Below the pieces are notes generated by a model. It did not search any database and was not told the DNA's origin. It worked only from the letters and a program-made list of their open reading frames with translations. Positions 34,846 to 44,561 of a DNA stretch of 64,000 bases are shown here, in pieces (position 1 is the first letter of the stretch; each line of letters starts with the position of its first letter). Both the position numbers and the translations under genes were made by a program. This stretch comes from WTGU01 sp965242855 (GTDB lineage: Bacteria; Pseudomonadota; Alphaproteobacteria; UBA828), in assembly GCA_965242855.1 (NCBI GenBank), contig OZ251509.1, positions 2,976,001 through 3,040,000 of the forward strand, given 5' to 3'.

Positions 34846-36326
34846 CCGCGCCGCCCGCAGGAGCCCGGAAGGCGACGCGCCGCACTCTGCCCGACGGCGA
34901 CAAGCCGCGCGAGGCATGCGGCGTCTTCGGCATCTTCGGCCATCCGGATGCGGCTGCGCACACGGCGCTCGGCCTGCACGCGCTTCAGCACCGGGGCCAG
35001 GAATCGGCCGGGATCGTCAGCACCGACGGCGCACTCTTCCATTCGCACCGGGCCCTCGGCCGAGTCGGCGACATCTTCGCCTCGGGAGAAGTGATCGATG
35101 CTCTGGGCGGCGGGTCGGCGATCGGCCACAACCGTTACTCGACGCGCGGCGCCCCGGAAACCCGCAATATCCAGCCGCTGTTCGCCGACCTGGCATTCGG
35201 CGGACTCGCCGTCGCCCACAACGGCAACCTCACCAATGCGCTCGCGCTCCGCCGCGATCTCGTCGAGCGCGGTTGCATCTTCCAGTCGACGTCCGATACC
35301 GAGGTCATCGTCCACCTCGTCGCGATCAGCCGGCGCAGCAGCGTGACCGACCGCATGATCGAGGCGCTGGGCCTCGTCCACGGCGCCTACTCGCTGGTCG
35401 CACTCACCAGGGAGGCCCTGATCGGCGTGCGCGACCCCCACGGCGTGCGGCCCCTGGTTCTCGGCCGGCTCGACGACGCGACGATCCTGGCGTCGGAGAC
35501 GGTGGCGCTCGACATCATCGGCGCGTCGCGCGTGCGCGAAGTCGAGCCGGGCGAGCTCGTGGTGATCACCCGGGACGGCCTCGAATGCTTCAAGCCGTTC
35601 CGCCCCGTGCCGCGGCGTTTCTGCATCTTCGAATACGTTTATTTCTCGCGGCCGGACAGCGTGGCCGAGGGGATCGGCGTGTACGAGGCGCGTCGGCGGA
35701 TCGGCGCCGAGCTCGCCCGCGAGGCGCCGGTCGAGGCCGACGTCGTGGTGCCGGTTCCCGACTCGGGCGTGCCCGCGGCGATCGGCTACGCTGCGGAGGC
35801 GGGGCTTCCGTTCGAACTCGGCATCGTTCGCAACCATTATGTCGGGCGTACCTTCATCGAGCCGACCGAGCGGATCAGGCATCTCGGTGTCAAGCTCAAG
35901 CACAACGCCAACCGCCAGACGATCGAGGGCAAGCGCGTGGTCCTCGTCGACGACAGCATCGTGCGCGGCACGACCTCGACCAAGATCGTGGAGATGGTGC
36001 GTTCAGCCGGCGCGCGCGCGATCCATATGCGAATCGCCAGCCCGCCGACAAGCCATTCCTGCTTTTACGGCGTCGATACGCCGGCGCGTGACCAGCTCCT
36101 GGCCGCGCGCCACGACGTGGCCGGAATCGCCCGTTCCATCGGCGTCGACAGTCTGGCCTTCCTCTCCATCGACGGCCTCTATCGGGCGATGGGCGAAGAA
36201 GCACGCGATCCGGTGCGGCGGCGGTATTGCGACGCCTGTTTCTCCGGCGATTATCCGATCCCCCTGTCGGACGGGCGCGGCGACGAACCGCCGGCGCAGC
36301 TGTCCCTGCTGGCCGGGGGCGGGTAG
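34842..36326 (+). CDS. purF: Amidophosphoribosyltransferase (iron-sulfur type)
   Basis: First committed step of purine synthesis: PRPP plus glutamine to phosphoribosylamine. The 494-residue protein has a 25-residue propeptide before the expected nucleophile Cys26 (REACGVFGIFG), the glutaminase domain and a PRTase domain with VVLVDDSIVRGTTS. Cysteines matching the four cluster ligands of the Bacillus-type enzyme are visible in FCIFEYVYFSRPDS, SCFYGVDTP and YCDACFSGDYP, suggesting a 4Fe-4S cluster. The start overlaps the cvpA stop. Confidence 0.96.
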   Translation: MTAPPAGARKATRRTLPDGDKPREACGVFGIFGHPDAAAHTALGLHALQHRGQESAGIVSTDGALFHSHRALGRVGDIFASGEVIDALGGGSAIGHNRYSTRGAPETRNIQPLFADLAFGGLAVAHNGNLTNALALRRDLVERGCIFQSTSDTEVIVHLVAISRRSSVTDRMIEALGLVHGAYSLVALTREALIGVRDPHGVRPLVLGRLDDATILASETVALDIIGASRVREVEPGELVVITRDGLECFKPFRPVPRRFCIFEYVYFSRPDSVAEGIGVYEARRRIGAELAREAPVEADVVVPVPDSGVPAAIGYAAEAGLPFELGIVRNHYVGRTFIEPTERIRHLGVKLKHNANRQTIEGKRVVLVDDSIVRGTTSTKIVEMVRSAGARAIHMRIASPPTSHSCFYGVDTPARDQLLAARHDVAGIARSIGVDSLAFLSIDGLYRAMGEEARDPVRRRYCDACFSGDYPIPLSDGRGDEPPAQLSLLAGGG

Positions 36327-36327
36327 C

Positions 36328-37050
36328 GTGGCGCCGCCGCGCCTCTCCGACCGCATCGCCCTCGTGACCGGCGCCTCCCGCGGCATCGGTGCCGCCGTCG
36401 CCCGGCGCTTCGCGGCAGAAGGCGCGCGCCTTATTCTCGTCGCGCGCACCGTCGGCGGGCTCGAGGAGGTGGACGATGCGGTTCGGCGCGCGTCGGGCGC
36501 GGCCGCCACCCTCGTTCCCTTCGACCTGCGCGACGGCGACCGCATCGACCGTCTCGGCGGTGCCATCGCCGAGCGCTTCGGGCGCCTCGACATCCTCGTC
36601 GCCAACGCGGGCATCCTCGGGCAGCTGAGCCCGGTGGGGCACTACCCACCCGAGACGTGGGAGGAAACACTGGCGCTCAATCTCGGCGCCAACTGGCGGC
36701 TGATCCGGAGTCTCGACCCCCTGCTGCGGGCGTCGGAAGCGGGCCGGGCAATCTTCGTCACCGCCGCCGCCGCGCGCGAGACGCCCGCCTTCTGGGGCGC
36801 ATACGCGGCGAGCAAGGCGGGTCTCGAAGCGCTCGTCCGCTGCTACGCAGCGGAGGTGCGGCGCACTGCCCTGCGGGTCACTTTGCTGGACCCGGGGCCG
36901 GTCGCGACGGCGCTCCGTGCGCGCGCCTATCCGGGCGAGGAGCAGAGCACGTTGCCGGCACCCGATGCGATCACCGAAGCCTTCGTCGGGCTGGCGGAGG
37001 CATCGTCCGAACGGCATGGCGTCCGCGTCGGCCCGTGCGGCGCAGCCTGA
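36328..37050 (+). CDS. SDR-family protein lacking the catalytic serine
   Basis: A 240-residue short-chain dehydrogenase/reductase-like protein. The cofactor loop TGASRGIG, the NAG motif and the YAASK Tyr-Lys pair are present. The active-site Ser, normally 13 residues before the Tyr, is replaced by Ala in FVTAAAARETPAFWGAY. The WGAYAASK phrase and the position behind purF match a YciK-like group found in alphaproteobacteria. The start is a GTG at 36328, 1 base after the purF stop. The substrate is unknown, and activity may be reduced or non-catalytic. Confidence 0.85.
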   Translation: MAPPRLSDRIALVTGASRGIGAAVARRFAAEGARLILVARTVGGLEEVDDAVRRASGAAATLVPFDLRDGDRIDRLGGAIAERFGRLDILVANAGILGQLSPVGHYPPETWEETLALNLGANWRLIRSLDPLLRASEAGRAIFVTAAAARETPAFWGAYAASKAGLEALVRCYAAEVRRTALRVTLLDPGPVATALRARAYPGEEQSTLPAPDAITEAFVGLAEASSERHGVRVGPCGAA

Positions 37051-37084
37051 TCGGAGCGCATCGCGGCCGGCGCGGGAGGGAGCT

Positions 37085-38029
37085 ATGAAGGTCGGGATCG
37101 TCGGCGCCGGCGCCATGGGCTGCGTCTATGCCGCGCTCATGGCGGATGCCGGCAACGAAATCTGGGCGGTCGATACCTGGCAGGCCCATGTCGATGCGAT
37201 CGCGGCGAACGGGCTCCGGCTCGAAGGCGCGAGCGGGCGCCGCACGGTCTCGATCGAGGCGACGACCGATCCCGCCGACGTCGGCCCCTGCGACCTCGTC
37301 ATCCTCGCCACGAAGGCACCGCAGGTGGAGGAGGCGGCGGCCTCCGCGCGCGCCCTGCTCGGCCCCGAAACCCCGGTGCTGACCATCCAGAACGGGCTCG
37401 GCAGCGCCGCCAGGGTCGCCCGGGTCCTGGGCCGGGAGCGCGTGATCGTCGGCGTCGTCGCCGGTTTTGGCGCCTCGATCGCGGCGCCGGGTCGCGCCCA
37501 TCACAACGGCATGGAGCTGGTGCGCCTGGGCGAGCCCGGGGGCGCGGTCACGCCCCGTCTGGAGCGCGTCGCCGCGCTCTGGCGCGACTCCGGATTCCCC
37601 GTCAAGTGCTTCGACGACATCGACCAGCTCGTCTGGGAGAAGCTCGTCTGCAACGTGTGCTTCAGCGGGACGGCCGCGCTCACCGGCCTGACGGTCGGGG
37701 AAATCATGGCGTCCGCCGACGCTTGGTCGATTGCCGCGGGCTGCGCGCGCGAGGCCTATCGGGTCGCGCGCGCCAGAGGCATTCGCCTCGAATTCGCAGA
37801 CCCGGTGGCCTATGTGCGGGACTTCGGCGCGAAGATTCCCGGCGCCCGCCCCTCGATGCTGCTCGACCACCTCGCCGGCCGCCGTTCGGAGATCGACGCG
37901 ATCAACGGCGCCATCCCGCCGGAAGCCCTCGCGCTCGGCCTCGAAGCGCCCTACAACACGGTCGTCTCCGCGCTGGTCCGGGCCAGGGAGGCGCGCTTCG
38001 ACGAGCGGCGGCCGAGGGAACGACCATGA
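37085..38029 (+). CDS. Ketopantoate reductase family protein
   Basis: A 314-residue PanE/ApbA-family NADP-dependent reductase. The Rossmann motif GIVGAGAMGCVYAALM (about 4-19), the TKAPQ segment and the catalytic Lys in QLVWEKLVCNVCFSG are intact, as is the C-terminal SEIDAINGAI segment with the substrate-binding Glu. It could be the panthothenate enzyme, but other 2-oxo-acid reductases share this fold. Its ATG at 37085 has a GGGAGG site, and its stop overlaps the next gene as ATGA. Confidence 0.87.
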   Translation: MKVGIVGAGAMGCVYAALMADAGNEIWAVDTWQAHVDAIAANGLRLEGASGRRTVSIEATTDPADVGPCDLVILATKAPQVEEAAASARALLGPETPVLTIQNGLGSAARVARVLGRERVIVGVVAGFGASIAAPGRAHHNGMELVRLGEPGGAVTPRLERVAALWRDSGFPVKCFDDIDQLVWEKLVCNVCFSGTAALTGLTVGEIMASADAWSIAAGCAREAYRVARARGIRLEFADPVAYVRDFGAKIPGARPSMLLDHLAGRRSEIDAINGAIPPEALALGLEAPYNTVVSALVRAREARFDERRPRERP

Positions 38030-38712
38030 CCGACGGCGATCACAAGGCACTCCTCGCGGCCTGTCGCCAGCTCTCGACCGCCAACCTGTCGGACGGGCTC
38101 GACAAGGCCGGCGTCGCCGGCACCCCGCACGGGATCGGCCCGCTCTGGAGCGGCTGCGGCAAGATCATGGGACCCGCCGCGACCCTCAAGCTGGTGCCCG
38201 CCGGCGAGGCGGAGGAATCGCCCGTCCTCGGGACCCTCGAGGCGATCAAACGCGGCAATCCCGGCGACGTGCTCGTCATCGACCAGGGCGGGCGGATGGA
38301 CGTGAACAGCTACGGCGGCGTGGCCGGCTTTACCACCCGGCAATTCGGCCTCGTCGGCACCGTGATCGACGGCGTCACCCGTGACATCGATGAGTACAAG
38401 GCGCTGAACCTGCCGGTCTATGGCCGCGGCTTCATCCAGCAATCGATCCGCAACCGCTGCGCCGGCGCCGGCTACGGCATCGGCGTGCGGTTGGGCGGCG
38501 TCCCGGTCGCGCCCGGCGATCTGATCGTGGCGGACGAGAACGGCGTCTGCGTCGTCCCCGCGCCGCGCATGGCCGAGGTCGTCGAACACGCGACGCTCTT
38601 CAAGAGCATCGAGGACGGCATCGTCGAGGCGGTGCGGCAAGGCATGGATCCGGTGGAGGCGCACGACCGGGTCCGCTACGACGTGATGACGAAAGCGGGT
38701 GCCGGATCGTGA
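38026..38712 (+). CDS. RraA-like (HMG/CHA aldolase family) protein
   Basis: A 228-residue member of the RraA/4-hydroxy-4-methyl-2-oxoglutarate aldolase family. The conserved region includes NLSDGLDKAG near 20-29, PGDVLVIDQGG and the GTVIDGVTRDIDE motif with the Arg-Asp pair that binds metal and oxaloacetate-type substrates. Family members are either class II pyruvate aldolases or RNase E regulators; the intact R-D motif favours an aldolase or decarboxylase. It is coupled to the ketopantoate reductase-like gene, so both may act on the same keto acid. Confidence 0.82.
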   Translation: MTDGDHKALLAACRQLSTANLSDGLDKAGVAGTPHGIGPLWSGCGKIMGPAATLKLVPAGEAEESPVLGTLEAIKRGNPGDVLVIDQGGRMDVNSYGGVAGFTTRQFGLVGTVIDGVTRDIDEYKALNLPVYGRGFIQQSIRNRCAGAGYGIGVRLGGVPVAPGDLIVADENGVCVVPAPRMAEVVEHATLFKSIEDGIVEAVRQGMDPVEAHDRVRYDVMTKAGAGS

Positions 38713-38911
38713 CCACCCGACGGGCGTGGGCCGTCCCGAGGGCACCGACGGCGCATCGGTCATCAAGGTTTTGCACAAGGTTATCCCCAGCCCGCCGGCC
38801 CCGTTTCACACCGCGCCGCCGGGCGGGGCCGTCCTCCGTGCGGCGCGGCACCGACGGCGGCGATTCGCCCTGGAACCGGCGGCACCCGCGCGATTCGGGA
38901 GTTGGCAAGAA

Positions 38912-40021
<1,110 letters not shown>

Positions 40022-40066
40022 CCCGCACTCCCCATTGCGGTGCGCCGTCGAACGCGCAGGCCGGCG

Positions 40067-41104
40067 CTAGCGCAGGCCGAGCGGCGGCACGTCGGCGACC
40101 TTCACGGGGCCCACGAACAGCGTGCCGTCCCGGGCCGTCACCGGGATGCCCCGCAACACCGGCGGCCCGCCGTCCTCCGGCTTGTCGGCCAGCAGGTTGA
40201 AGGCGACCTTGGCGATGAAGGCATCGCCCAGGGGGATCATGTTGCTCATGATCAGCGCGTCTATCACGTCGCCGTAGCCGATGACGTCGGCGGTCAGGTC
40301 GCCGACCGGGCGCATCTCGCCGTCGAGCGCGACGGTCCCGTTCGATTCGATCCCCAGCGGACCCCAGCGGACCCGGAAATCGTTCAACTTCAGAGTCCCG
40401 CCGGCATCGCGCCAGGCGGCGACGGTCTCGCCCGCCCGCTCTCCCTCGCCGACCGGCCCGACGACGCGCGCGTCGATATCCAGGAAGGCGAGCGTCTCGC
40501 CCAGCTCCTCGCCGAGGTCGTCCGGGAGCGCGAGGTCGCGCAGGGCGAGGGTGATCCCGAAAGCCTCGCCGCGCTCTCCGTCGTCCGCGAGGGCGGTGCC
40601 GCTGGCCCGCAGGCTCTCGACGCGGGCCGCCCCGCGGCGCCACACGCCTTCTACCGAGATCCCGCGCAATTCCAACACGGCGCCGCCGATGCGCCGCGCC
40701 TCGTCCAGACGGAGAACGAGCCGCCCGTCGTCGGCGCGCCAGTCGATCCTGCGCCATTCGCCGCCATCCCGGATCCGAAGCACGTTGTGGCGGTCGGGGA
40801 AGACGGTCACCGCGCTGAAATTCCACGGGCGCATCCGCGCACGGAGCGCGTCGGCTTCCCAGCCCCATCCGCTCGCGGCGTCGCGAACGCGCGGTTGGGA
40901 GAGGACGACGTCGAAGCGGAGCGGGAATCCCGCCACCCGGGTGCCCGCGCTCTCGACCTCGAGGCCCCGCGCCCGCTGCGTCTCGGCCCAGGCCTCGATC
41001 CGGTCCCCGATCTCGCCGGCGGCGACGAACCAGTATCCCGTATAGCCGGCCGCGGCGATCGCGATGCCGCCTACGATGCCCGCGGCGACGGGGAGGAGCC
41101 GCAT
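40067..41104 (-). CDS. DUF2125 family envelope protein
   Basis: A 345-residue protein of unknown function found mainly in alphaproteobacteria. An N-terminal hydrophobic segment (about 4-27) looks like a signal anchor, followed by a beta-rich domain with the typical GFPLRFDVVLSQPRV and DLTADVIGYGDVIDALI segments. The ATG at 41104 has a GAGGG site 6 bases upstream. It converges with mtnA and is divergent from bfd. Confidence 0.78.
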   Translation of the reverse strand: MRLLPVAAGIVGGIAIAAAGYTGYWFVAAGEIGDRIEAWAETQRARGLEVESAGTRVAGFPLRFDVVLSQPRVRDAASGWGWEADALRARMRPWNFSAVTVFPDRHNVLRIRDGGEWRRIDWRADDGRLVLRLDEARRIGGAVLELRGISVEGVWRRGAARVESLRASGTALADDGERGEAFGITLALRDLALPDDLGEELGETLAFLDIDARVVGPVGEGERAGETVAAWRDAGGTLKLNDFRVRWGPLGIESNGTVALDGEMRPVGDLTADVIGYGDVIDALIMSNMIPLGDAFIAKVAFNLLADKPEDGGPPVLRGIPVTARDGTLFVGPVKVADVPPLGLR

Positions 41105-41194
41105 CGACAGCCCTCGTCGCTGGTCGTGACAGGGGCCGAACGGTAGTCGCCGCGCCACGCGGGTTCAAGCGTGCCACCGCGGCAAGGGAACAAC

Positions 41195-41240
41195 GATGAT
41201 TCGCATTCTCAAAGTGATTGACCATCATTCGCATTATCAT
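41195..41240 (+). promoter_or_regulatory. Two Fur-type operator boxes upstream of bfd
   Basis: Two similar direct elements, GATGATTCGCATTCTCA (41195-41211) and ATCATTCGCATTATCAT (about 41224-41240), start about 28 bases upstream of each other and end 27 bases before the bfd ATG. The reverse complements read TGAGAATGCGAATCATC and ATGATAATGCGAATGAT, close to Fur/Irr-family iron boxes. They stand out as AT-rich in GC-rich surroundings. Iron-dependent repression of bfd is the natural inference. Confidence 0.65.
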
Positions 41241-41267
41241 GTACCGTCATGTCGGGAGGTGGCGTCG

Positions 41268-41513
41268 ATGTATGTGTGCGTGTGCAACGCCTACCGCGAC
41301 GCGGAGATTTCCGGCGTCGCGCGCGCGGGCGTTCGCTGTGCCCGGCGGGCCTATTCCCTGCTCGGCGCCGGGCCGCGCTGCGGCCGCTGCCTGCCGACGG
41401 CGCAGGCGCTGATCGACCGGATCCACGGGGAGGAACCGGCGGACGGAGGCGGTGCGCGATACGGGGCGCGGCGCCCCGATCGGGGGCTGGAATGCTCTAC
41501 TGGCCTTCCCTGA
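41268..41513 (+). CDS. bfd: Bacterioferritin-associated ferredoxin
   Basis: An 81-residue (2Fe-2S) protein that delivers electrons to bacterioferritin so that stored ferric iron can be mobilised. The cluster cysteines are visible as MYVCVC at residues 4 and 6 and GPRCGRC near 38 and 41, the family pattern. The ATG at 41268 has a GGGAGG site 8 bases upstream. Two Fur-type boxes precede it, and bfr lies 195 bases downstream on the opposite strand. The C-terminal 25 residues are unconserved. Confidence 0.9.
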   Translation: MYVCVCNAYRDAEISGVARAGVRCARRAYSLLGAGPRCGRCLPTAQALIDRIHGEEPADGGGARYGARRPDRGLECSTGLP

Positions 41514-41674
41514 AGCCCCGCGACATCGTCGCCGCGGCGGAGGCGGTTCGCGGTATCCTCGCGAGGGTCGCGCCGGCCCCTCCGTCGCGGTCCGAAGCGG
41601 CCGGCGCCGGGGTTGTCCCGGAAGCGCCCGAAGGCGCGGCCGCTCCGCCCCTGCGCGGCGGCAAGGGCGAATAG
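41492..41674 (+). CDS. Possible small protein, unrecognised
   Basis: A 60-codon frame starting ATG at 41492, with a GGGGG tract 5 bases upstream, overlapping the 3' end of bfd. It encodes MLYWPSLKPRDIVAAAEAVR and a Pro/Ala-rich end. I recognise no family. It may be a real small gene coupled to bfd or a chance frame in GC-rich DNA. Confidence 0.25.
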   Translation: MLYWPSLKPRDIVAAAEAVRGILARVAPAPPSRSEAAGAGVVPEAPEGAAAPPLRGGKGE

Positions 41675-41708
41675 CGCCCCGCGCGGGCGGTGCCGGCCGC
41701 AGCGGCTC

Positions 41709-42188
41709 CTATTTCTCGCCCGGCTCGCTCTGGAGCTGGACGTAGTTTTCCATGCCGACCCGCTCGATCAGCGCGAACTGCGTTTCCAGCCAATCGACGT
41801 GCTCCTCCTCGCCCTCCAGGATGTCGCGCAGGAGGTGGCGGCTCACGTAGTCGCCGGCCTCCTCGCACCGGGCGATGCCGTCGCGCAGGACGGGTATCGC
41901 CGTGGTTTCGAGTCGGAGGTCGCATTCGAGGATCTCCTTGACGCTTTCGCCGATCATGAGCTTGCCGAGGTCCTGAAGGTTGGGCAGGCCCTCCAGGAAC
42001 AGGATGCGCTCGATCAGCCGGTCGGCGTGGCGCATCTCGTCGACCGATTCCTCATAGTTGTATTTCGCGAGCTTGACGACTCCCCAGTTCTTGAGAATGC
42101 GGGAATGCAGGAAATACTGGTTGATCGCGGTCAGTTCGTTCTTCAGGACCGCGTTCAGTATGCCGATGATCCGTTCGTCGCCTTTCAT
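41709..42188 (-). CDS. bfr: Bacterioferritin
   Basis: A 159-residue ferritin subunit; 24 copies form an iron-storage shell with ferroxidase centres. Heme-ligand Met52 is present in DEMRHAD, and ferroxidase residues are visible as Glu18, Glu51, His54, Glu94 and the EEEHVDW segment near 127-133. The sequence is very close to the E. coli protein. The ATG has an AGGGGA site. The functional partner bfd lies next to it in convergent orientation. Confidence 0.97.
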   Translation of the reverse strand: MKGDERIIGILNAVLKNELTAINQYFLHSRILKNWGVVKLAKYNYEESVDEMRHADRLIERILFLEGLPNLQDLGKLMIGESVKEILECDLRLETTAIPVLRDGIARCEEAGDYVSRHLLRDILEGEEEHVDWLETQFALIERVGMENYVQLQSEPGEK

Positions 42189-42246
42189 TCAGGTCCCCTT
42201 TCGTTCGTGCGCGAGAGCCGTCGCGCCCCGGAAGAGCCGCCAAGGC

Positions 42247-42275
42247 AAGCTATCCGCCGGCCGGAGCCTCTTCAA
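42247..42275 (-). promoter_or_regulatory. Candidate bfr promoter
   Basis: On the minus strand TTGAAG (42270-42275) and TAGCTT (42247-42252) are spaced by 17 bases, about 60 bases upstream of the bfr ATG. The -10 match is weak (3 of 6). No Fur-type box is obvious here. Confidence 0.28.
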
Positions 42276-42377
42276 CCGTTCCAGGCCCCGCCGCGCGGGA
42301 ACGGCGAAGGGCGTTGTCAGGACGGGGCGGCGCGGTCATGGTGCGGCCTGAGGAAACGGGCGAGGCGGGAGGAGGCC

Positions 42378-43820
42378 ATGGCCGTCGCGGGTCGATGCGA
42401 CGTCCTGTTCAAGGGCGGTACGGTGGTCGACGGCACCGGGGCGCCGCGGGCGCGGGCGGACGTCGCCGTCACCGGCGATCGCATCCTCGCGGTCGGCGCG
42501 CTGGAAGGCCTGACGGCCGCGCGCACGGTGGACGCCGCGGACCGGATCGTTTCCCCCGGGTTCATCGACGTCCACACCCATGACGACAACCTGCTGCTGG
42601 TCGATCGCGACATGACGCCCAAGACCAGCCAGGGCGTGACCACGGTGATTGCCGGCAATTGCGGGGTGAGCATGGCGCCGCTCACGCTCGGCGGCGCCGT
42701 GCCGCCGCCGCTGGACCTGCTCGGCGGGCGCGAGGCGTTCCGCTATCCGCGCTTCGCCGACTACGTGGCGGCGCTCGACGAGGCGCCAGCCGCCGCCAAC
42801 GCCGGCCTCCTGGTCGGCCATTCGGCCCTCCGCCTGGACACGATGGACGACGTGGACCGCCCGGCCACGGCGGGCGAGATCGACGCCATGCGCGCCTGCC
42901 TGGCCGAGGGCATGGCGGCCGGCGCGCTCGGCTTCAGCACCGGGCTGATCTACGGCCCCAACAAGGCGGCCACGACCGACGAGGTCGCCGCCGTCGCCGA
43001 GGTCGCCGGCGCGGCCGGCGGCCTCTACGTCACCCACATGCGGGACGAGCACGACGGCGTCGAGGAATCGCTGGAGGAAGCCTTCGAGATCGGTCGCCGC
43101 GCCGGCGCGGGCGTCGTGATCTCGCACCACAAATGCGCCGGCACGCGCAATTTCGGGCGCAGCGCGCGAACCCTGGCGCGGATCGACGCGGCCCGGGCCC
43201 GGCAGCCGGTCGGCCTCGACGTCTATCCCTACAACGCCGGTTCCACGGTGATGCTGCCGGAACTCGCGGCCGAGGTGGAGCGCGTCATCGTCACCTGGTC
43301 CGAGCCGCATCCGGAATTCTCGGGGCGCGACCTGGACGACGCGGCCCGCGCACTCGGCCTCGATCGCGTCGCGGCGGCGGCGAAGCTGCGCCCCGCCGGC
43401 GCGATCTATTTCATGATGGACGAGGCGGACGTGCGCCGCATCATCGCCTACGAACACAGCATGATCGGCTCCGACGGCCTGCCGCACGACAAGCATCCCC
43501 ATCCCAGGCTGTGGGGGACCTTCCCCCGTGTCCTGGGCCACTACGCGCGCGATCTCGGCCTGCTGACGCTCGAGGACGCGGTGCGCCGCATGACGGGCCT
43601 CGCCGCCGGGCGGTTCGGCCTCGCCGACCGCGGCGCGGTGCGCCCCGGCGCCTGCGCCGATCTGGTCGTGTTCGACCCGGAGACCGTCGCCGACCGGGCG
43701 ACCTTCGAGAGCCCGACGCAGCCCGCCGCCGGCATCGATCTCGTGATGGTCAACGGCGCGATCATCCGCGAAGGCGGCGCGCCCACCGGCGCCCGCCCCG
43801 GCCGCGTCCTGCGCCGCTGA
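42378..43820 (+). CDS. N-acyl-D-amino-acid deacylase family amidohydrolase
   Basis: A 480-residue zinc amidohydrolase of the D-aminoacylase type. Metal-site residues are visible: HTHDD near 66-70, the bridging Cys in GNCGVS near 93-98, His in VTHMRDEHDG, His in ISHHKCAG and Asp in GSDGLPHDKHPHPRLWG. Substrates in the family include N-acyl-D-amino acids and N-acyl-D-glutamate; specificity cannot be assigned. The ATG has a GGGAGGAGG site. It is divergent from bfr, and its stop abuts the 68-base duplication. Confidence 0.9.
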   Translation: MAVAGRCDVLFKGGTVVDGTGAPRARADVAVTGDRILAVGALEGLTAARTVDAADRIVSPGFIDVHTHDDNLLLVDRDMTPKTSQGVTTVIAGNCGVSMAPLTLGGAVPPPLDLLGGREAFRYPRFADYVAALDEAPAAANAGLLVGHSALRLDTMDDVDRPATAGEIDAMRACLAEGMAAGALGFSTGLIYGPNKAATTDEVAAVAEVAGAAGGLYVTHMRDEHDGVEESLEEAFEIGRRAGAGVVISHHKCAGTRNFGRSARTLARIDAARARQPVGLDVYPYNAGSTVMLPELAAEVERVIVTWSEPHPEFSGRDLDDAARALGLDRVAAAAKLRPAGAIYFMMDEADVRRIIAYEHSMIGSDGLPHDKHPHPRLWGTFPRVLGHYARDLGLLTLEDAVRRMTGLAAGRFGLADRGAVRPGACADLVVFDPETVADRATFESPTQPAAGIDLVMVNGAIIREGGAPTGARPGRVLRR

Positions 43821-43956
43821 ACGGCGCGCACCGGCTCTCCCCGGATTTCAGATCTCCGGACCGTAGAGCTCGATGCGGAGCCGGTCGAACGGCGCGCACC
43901 GGCTCTCCCCGGATTTCAGATCTCCGGACCGTAGAGCTCGATGCGGAGCCGGTCGA
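43821..43956. repeat. Exact tandem duplication of 68 bases
   Basis: Bases 43821-43888 and 43889-43956 are identical 68-base units. The right unit contains the last codons and stop of the TPR gene (minus strand). The left unit is an orphan copy of that end, lying between the TPR stop and the stop of the upstream deacylase gene. The lack of any mismatch points to a recent slippage event or an assembly error. Confidence 0.95.
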
Positions 43957-44488
43957 CGTGCCGCCTGACGGCGGGCATGTGGGGGTGGTGGCGCAGCGCT
44001 TGCCGAAAGGCTTGAAGCGCCCGTTCCTTCTCGCCGCGCGCGAGGCGGCAGAGGCCGAGCCCCGAGAGCGCTCCGAAATGCCGGGGCTCCCGCGCCAGGG
44101 TCTCGGCAATGTCCTGGATCGCGCCCGCGTAGTCGCCCATCAGGTAACGCGCGGTCGCCCGCCGATTCCACCCCTCTGCCATGTCCGGCCGGCGCGCGAC
44201 GATCGCGTCGAAGAGGGAGAGCGCCTCCCGCAGGCGCCCGCGCCCGAGCGCGACCCCGCCGCGTCGGAACATCTCGTCCACCGCCGCGGAGCCCGAGCTG
44301 AACCAATGCCCCCAGATGCGCGCTTCGATCGCGCCGATCCGCCGCGGATCGTCCGCGGCCTTGAGCGTCCGAAACAACGCGCCGAGTTCCGGATGCGTCT
44401 GGTCGGCCCGGCCCGCGTCCGCTCCGCCGAGAGCCAGCGACAGCGCCAGGAGGAGCGCGGCCGGCCAGCGGCGGAAGACGCACGACAT
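43916..44488 (-). CDS. Secreted tetratricopeptide-repeat protein
   Basis: A 190-residue protein with a signal peptide (residues 1 to about 28, RWPAALLLALSLALGGADAG) and two or three TPR-like helical repeats from about residue 65, for example LREALSLFDAIVARRPDMAE and LRGEKERALQAF-type segments. TPRs mediate protein binding; the role is unknown. I chose the ATG at 44488 because it starts the signal peptide; a longer upstream frame is not supported. Its last codons lie in a 68-base tandem duplication. It is divergent from the AAA+ gene. Confidence 0.8.
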   Translation of the reverse strand: MSCVFRRWPAALLLALSLALGGADAGRADQTHPELGALFRTLKAADDPRRIGAIEARIWGHWFSSGSAAVDEMFRRGGVALGRGRLREALSLFDAIVARRPDMAEGWNRRATARYLMGDYAGAIQDIAETLAREPRHFGALSGLGLCRLARGEKERALQAFRQALRHHPHMPAVRRHVDRLRIELYGPEI

Positions 44489-44561
44489 GCCCCAGCGTAG
44501 CCCGCGCCGCCACGCCGCGCCAGCCGGCTCGATGGTGTGAATTTTTTGAATTCCGCTCGTA

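Noticed and set aside
38771..38790. TTGCACAAGG TTATCCCC segment considered as a DnaA-box/origin element
   Set aside because: Only one degenerate box, no AT-rich unwinding region and no cluster of further boxes.
41196..41267. Upstream extension of bfd
   Set aside because: The extra residues lie across the Fur-type boxes and the conserved MYVCVC start has its own ribosome site.
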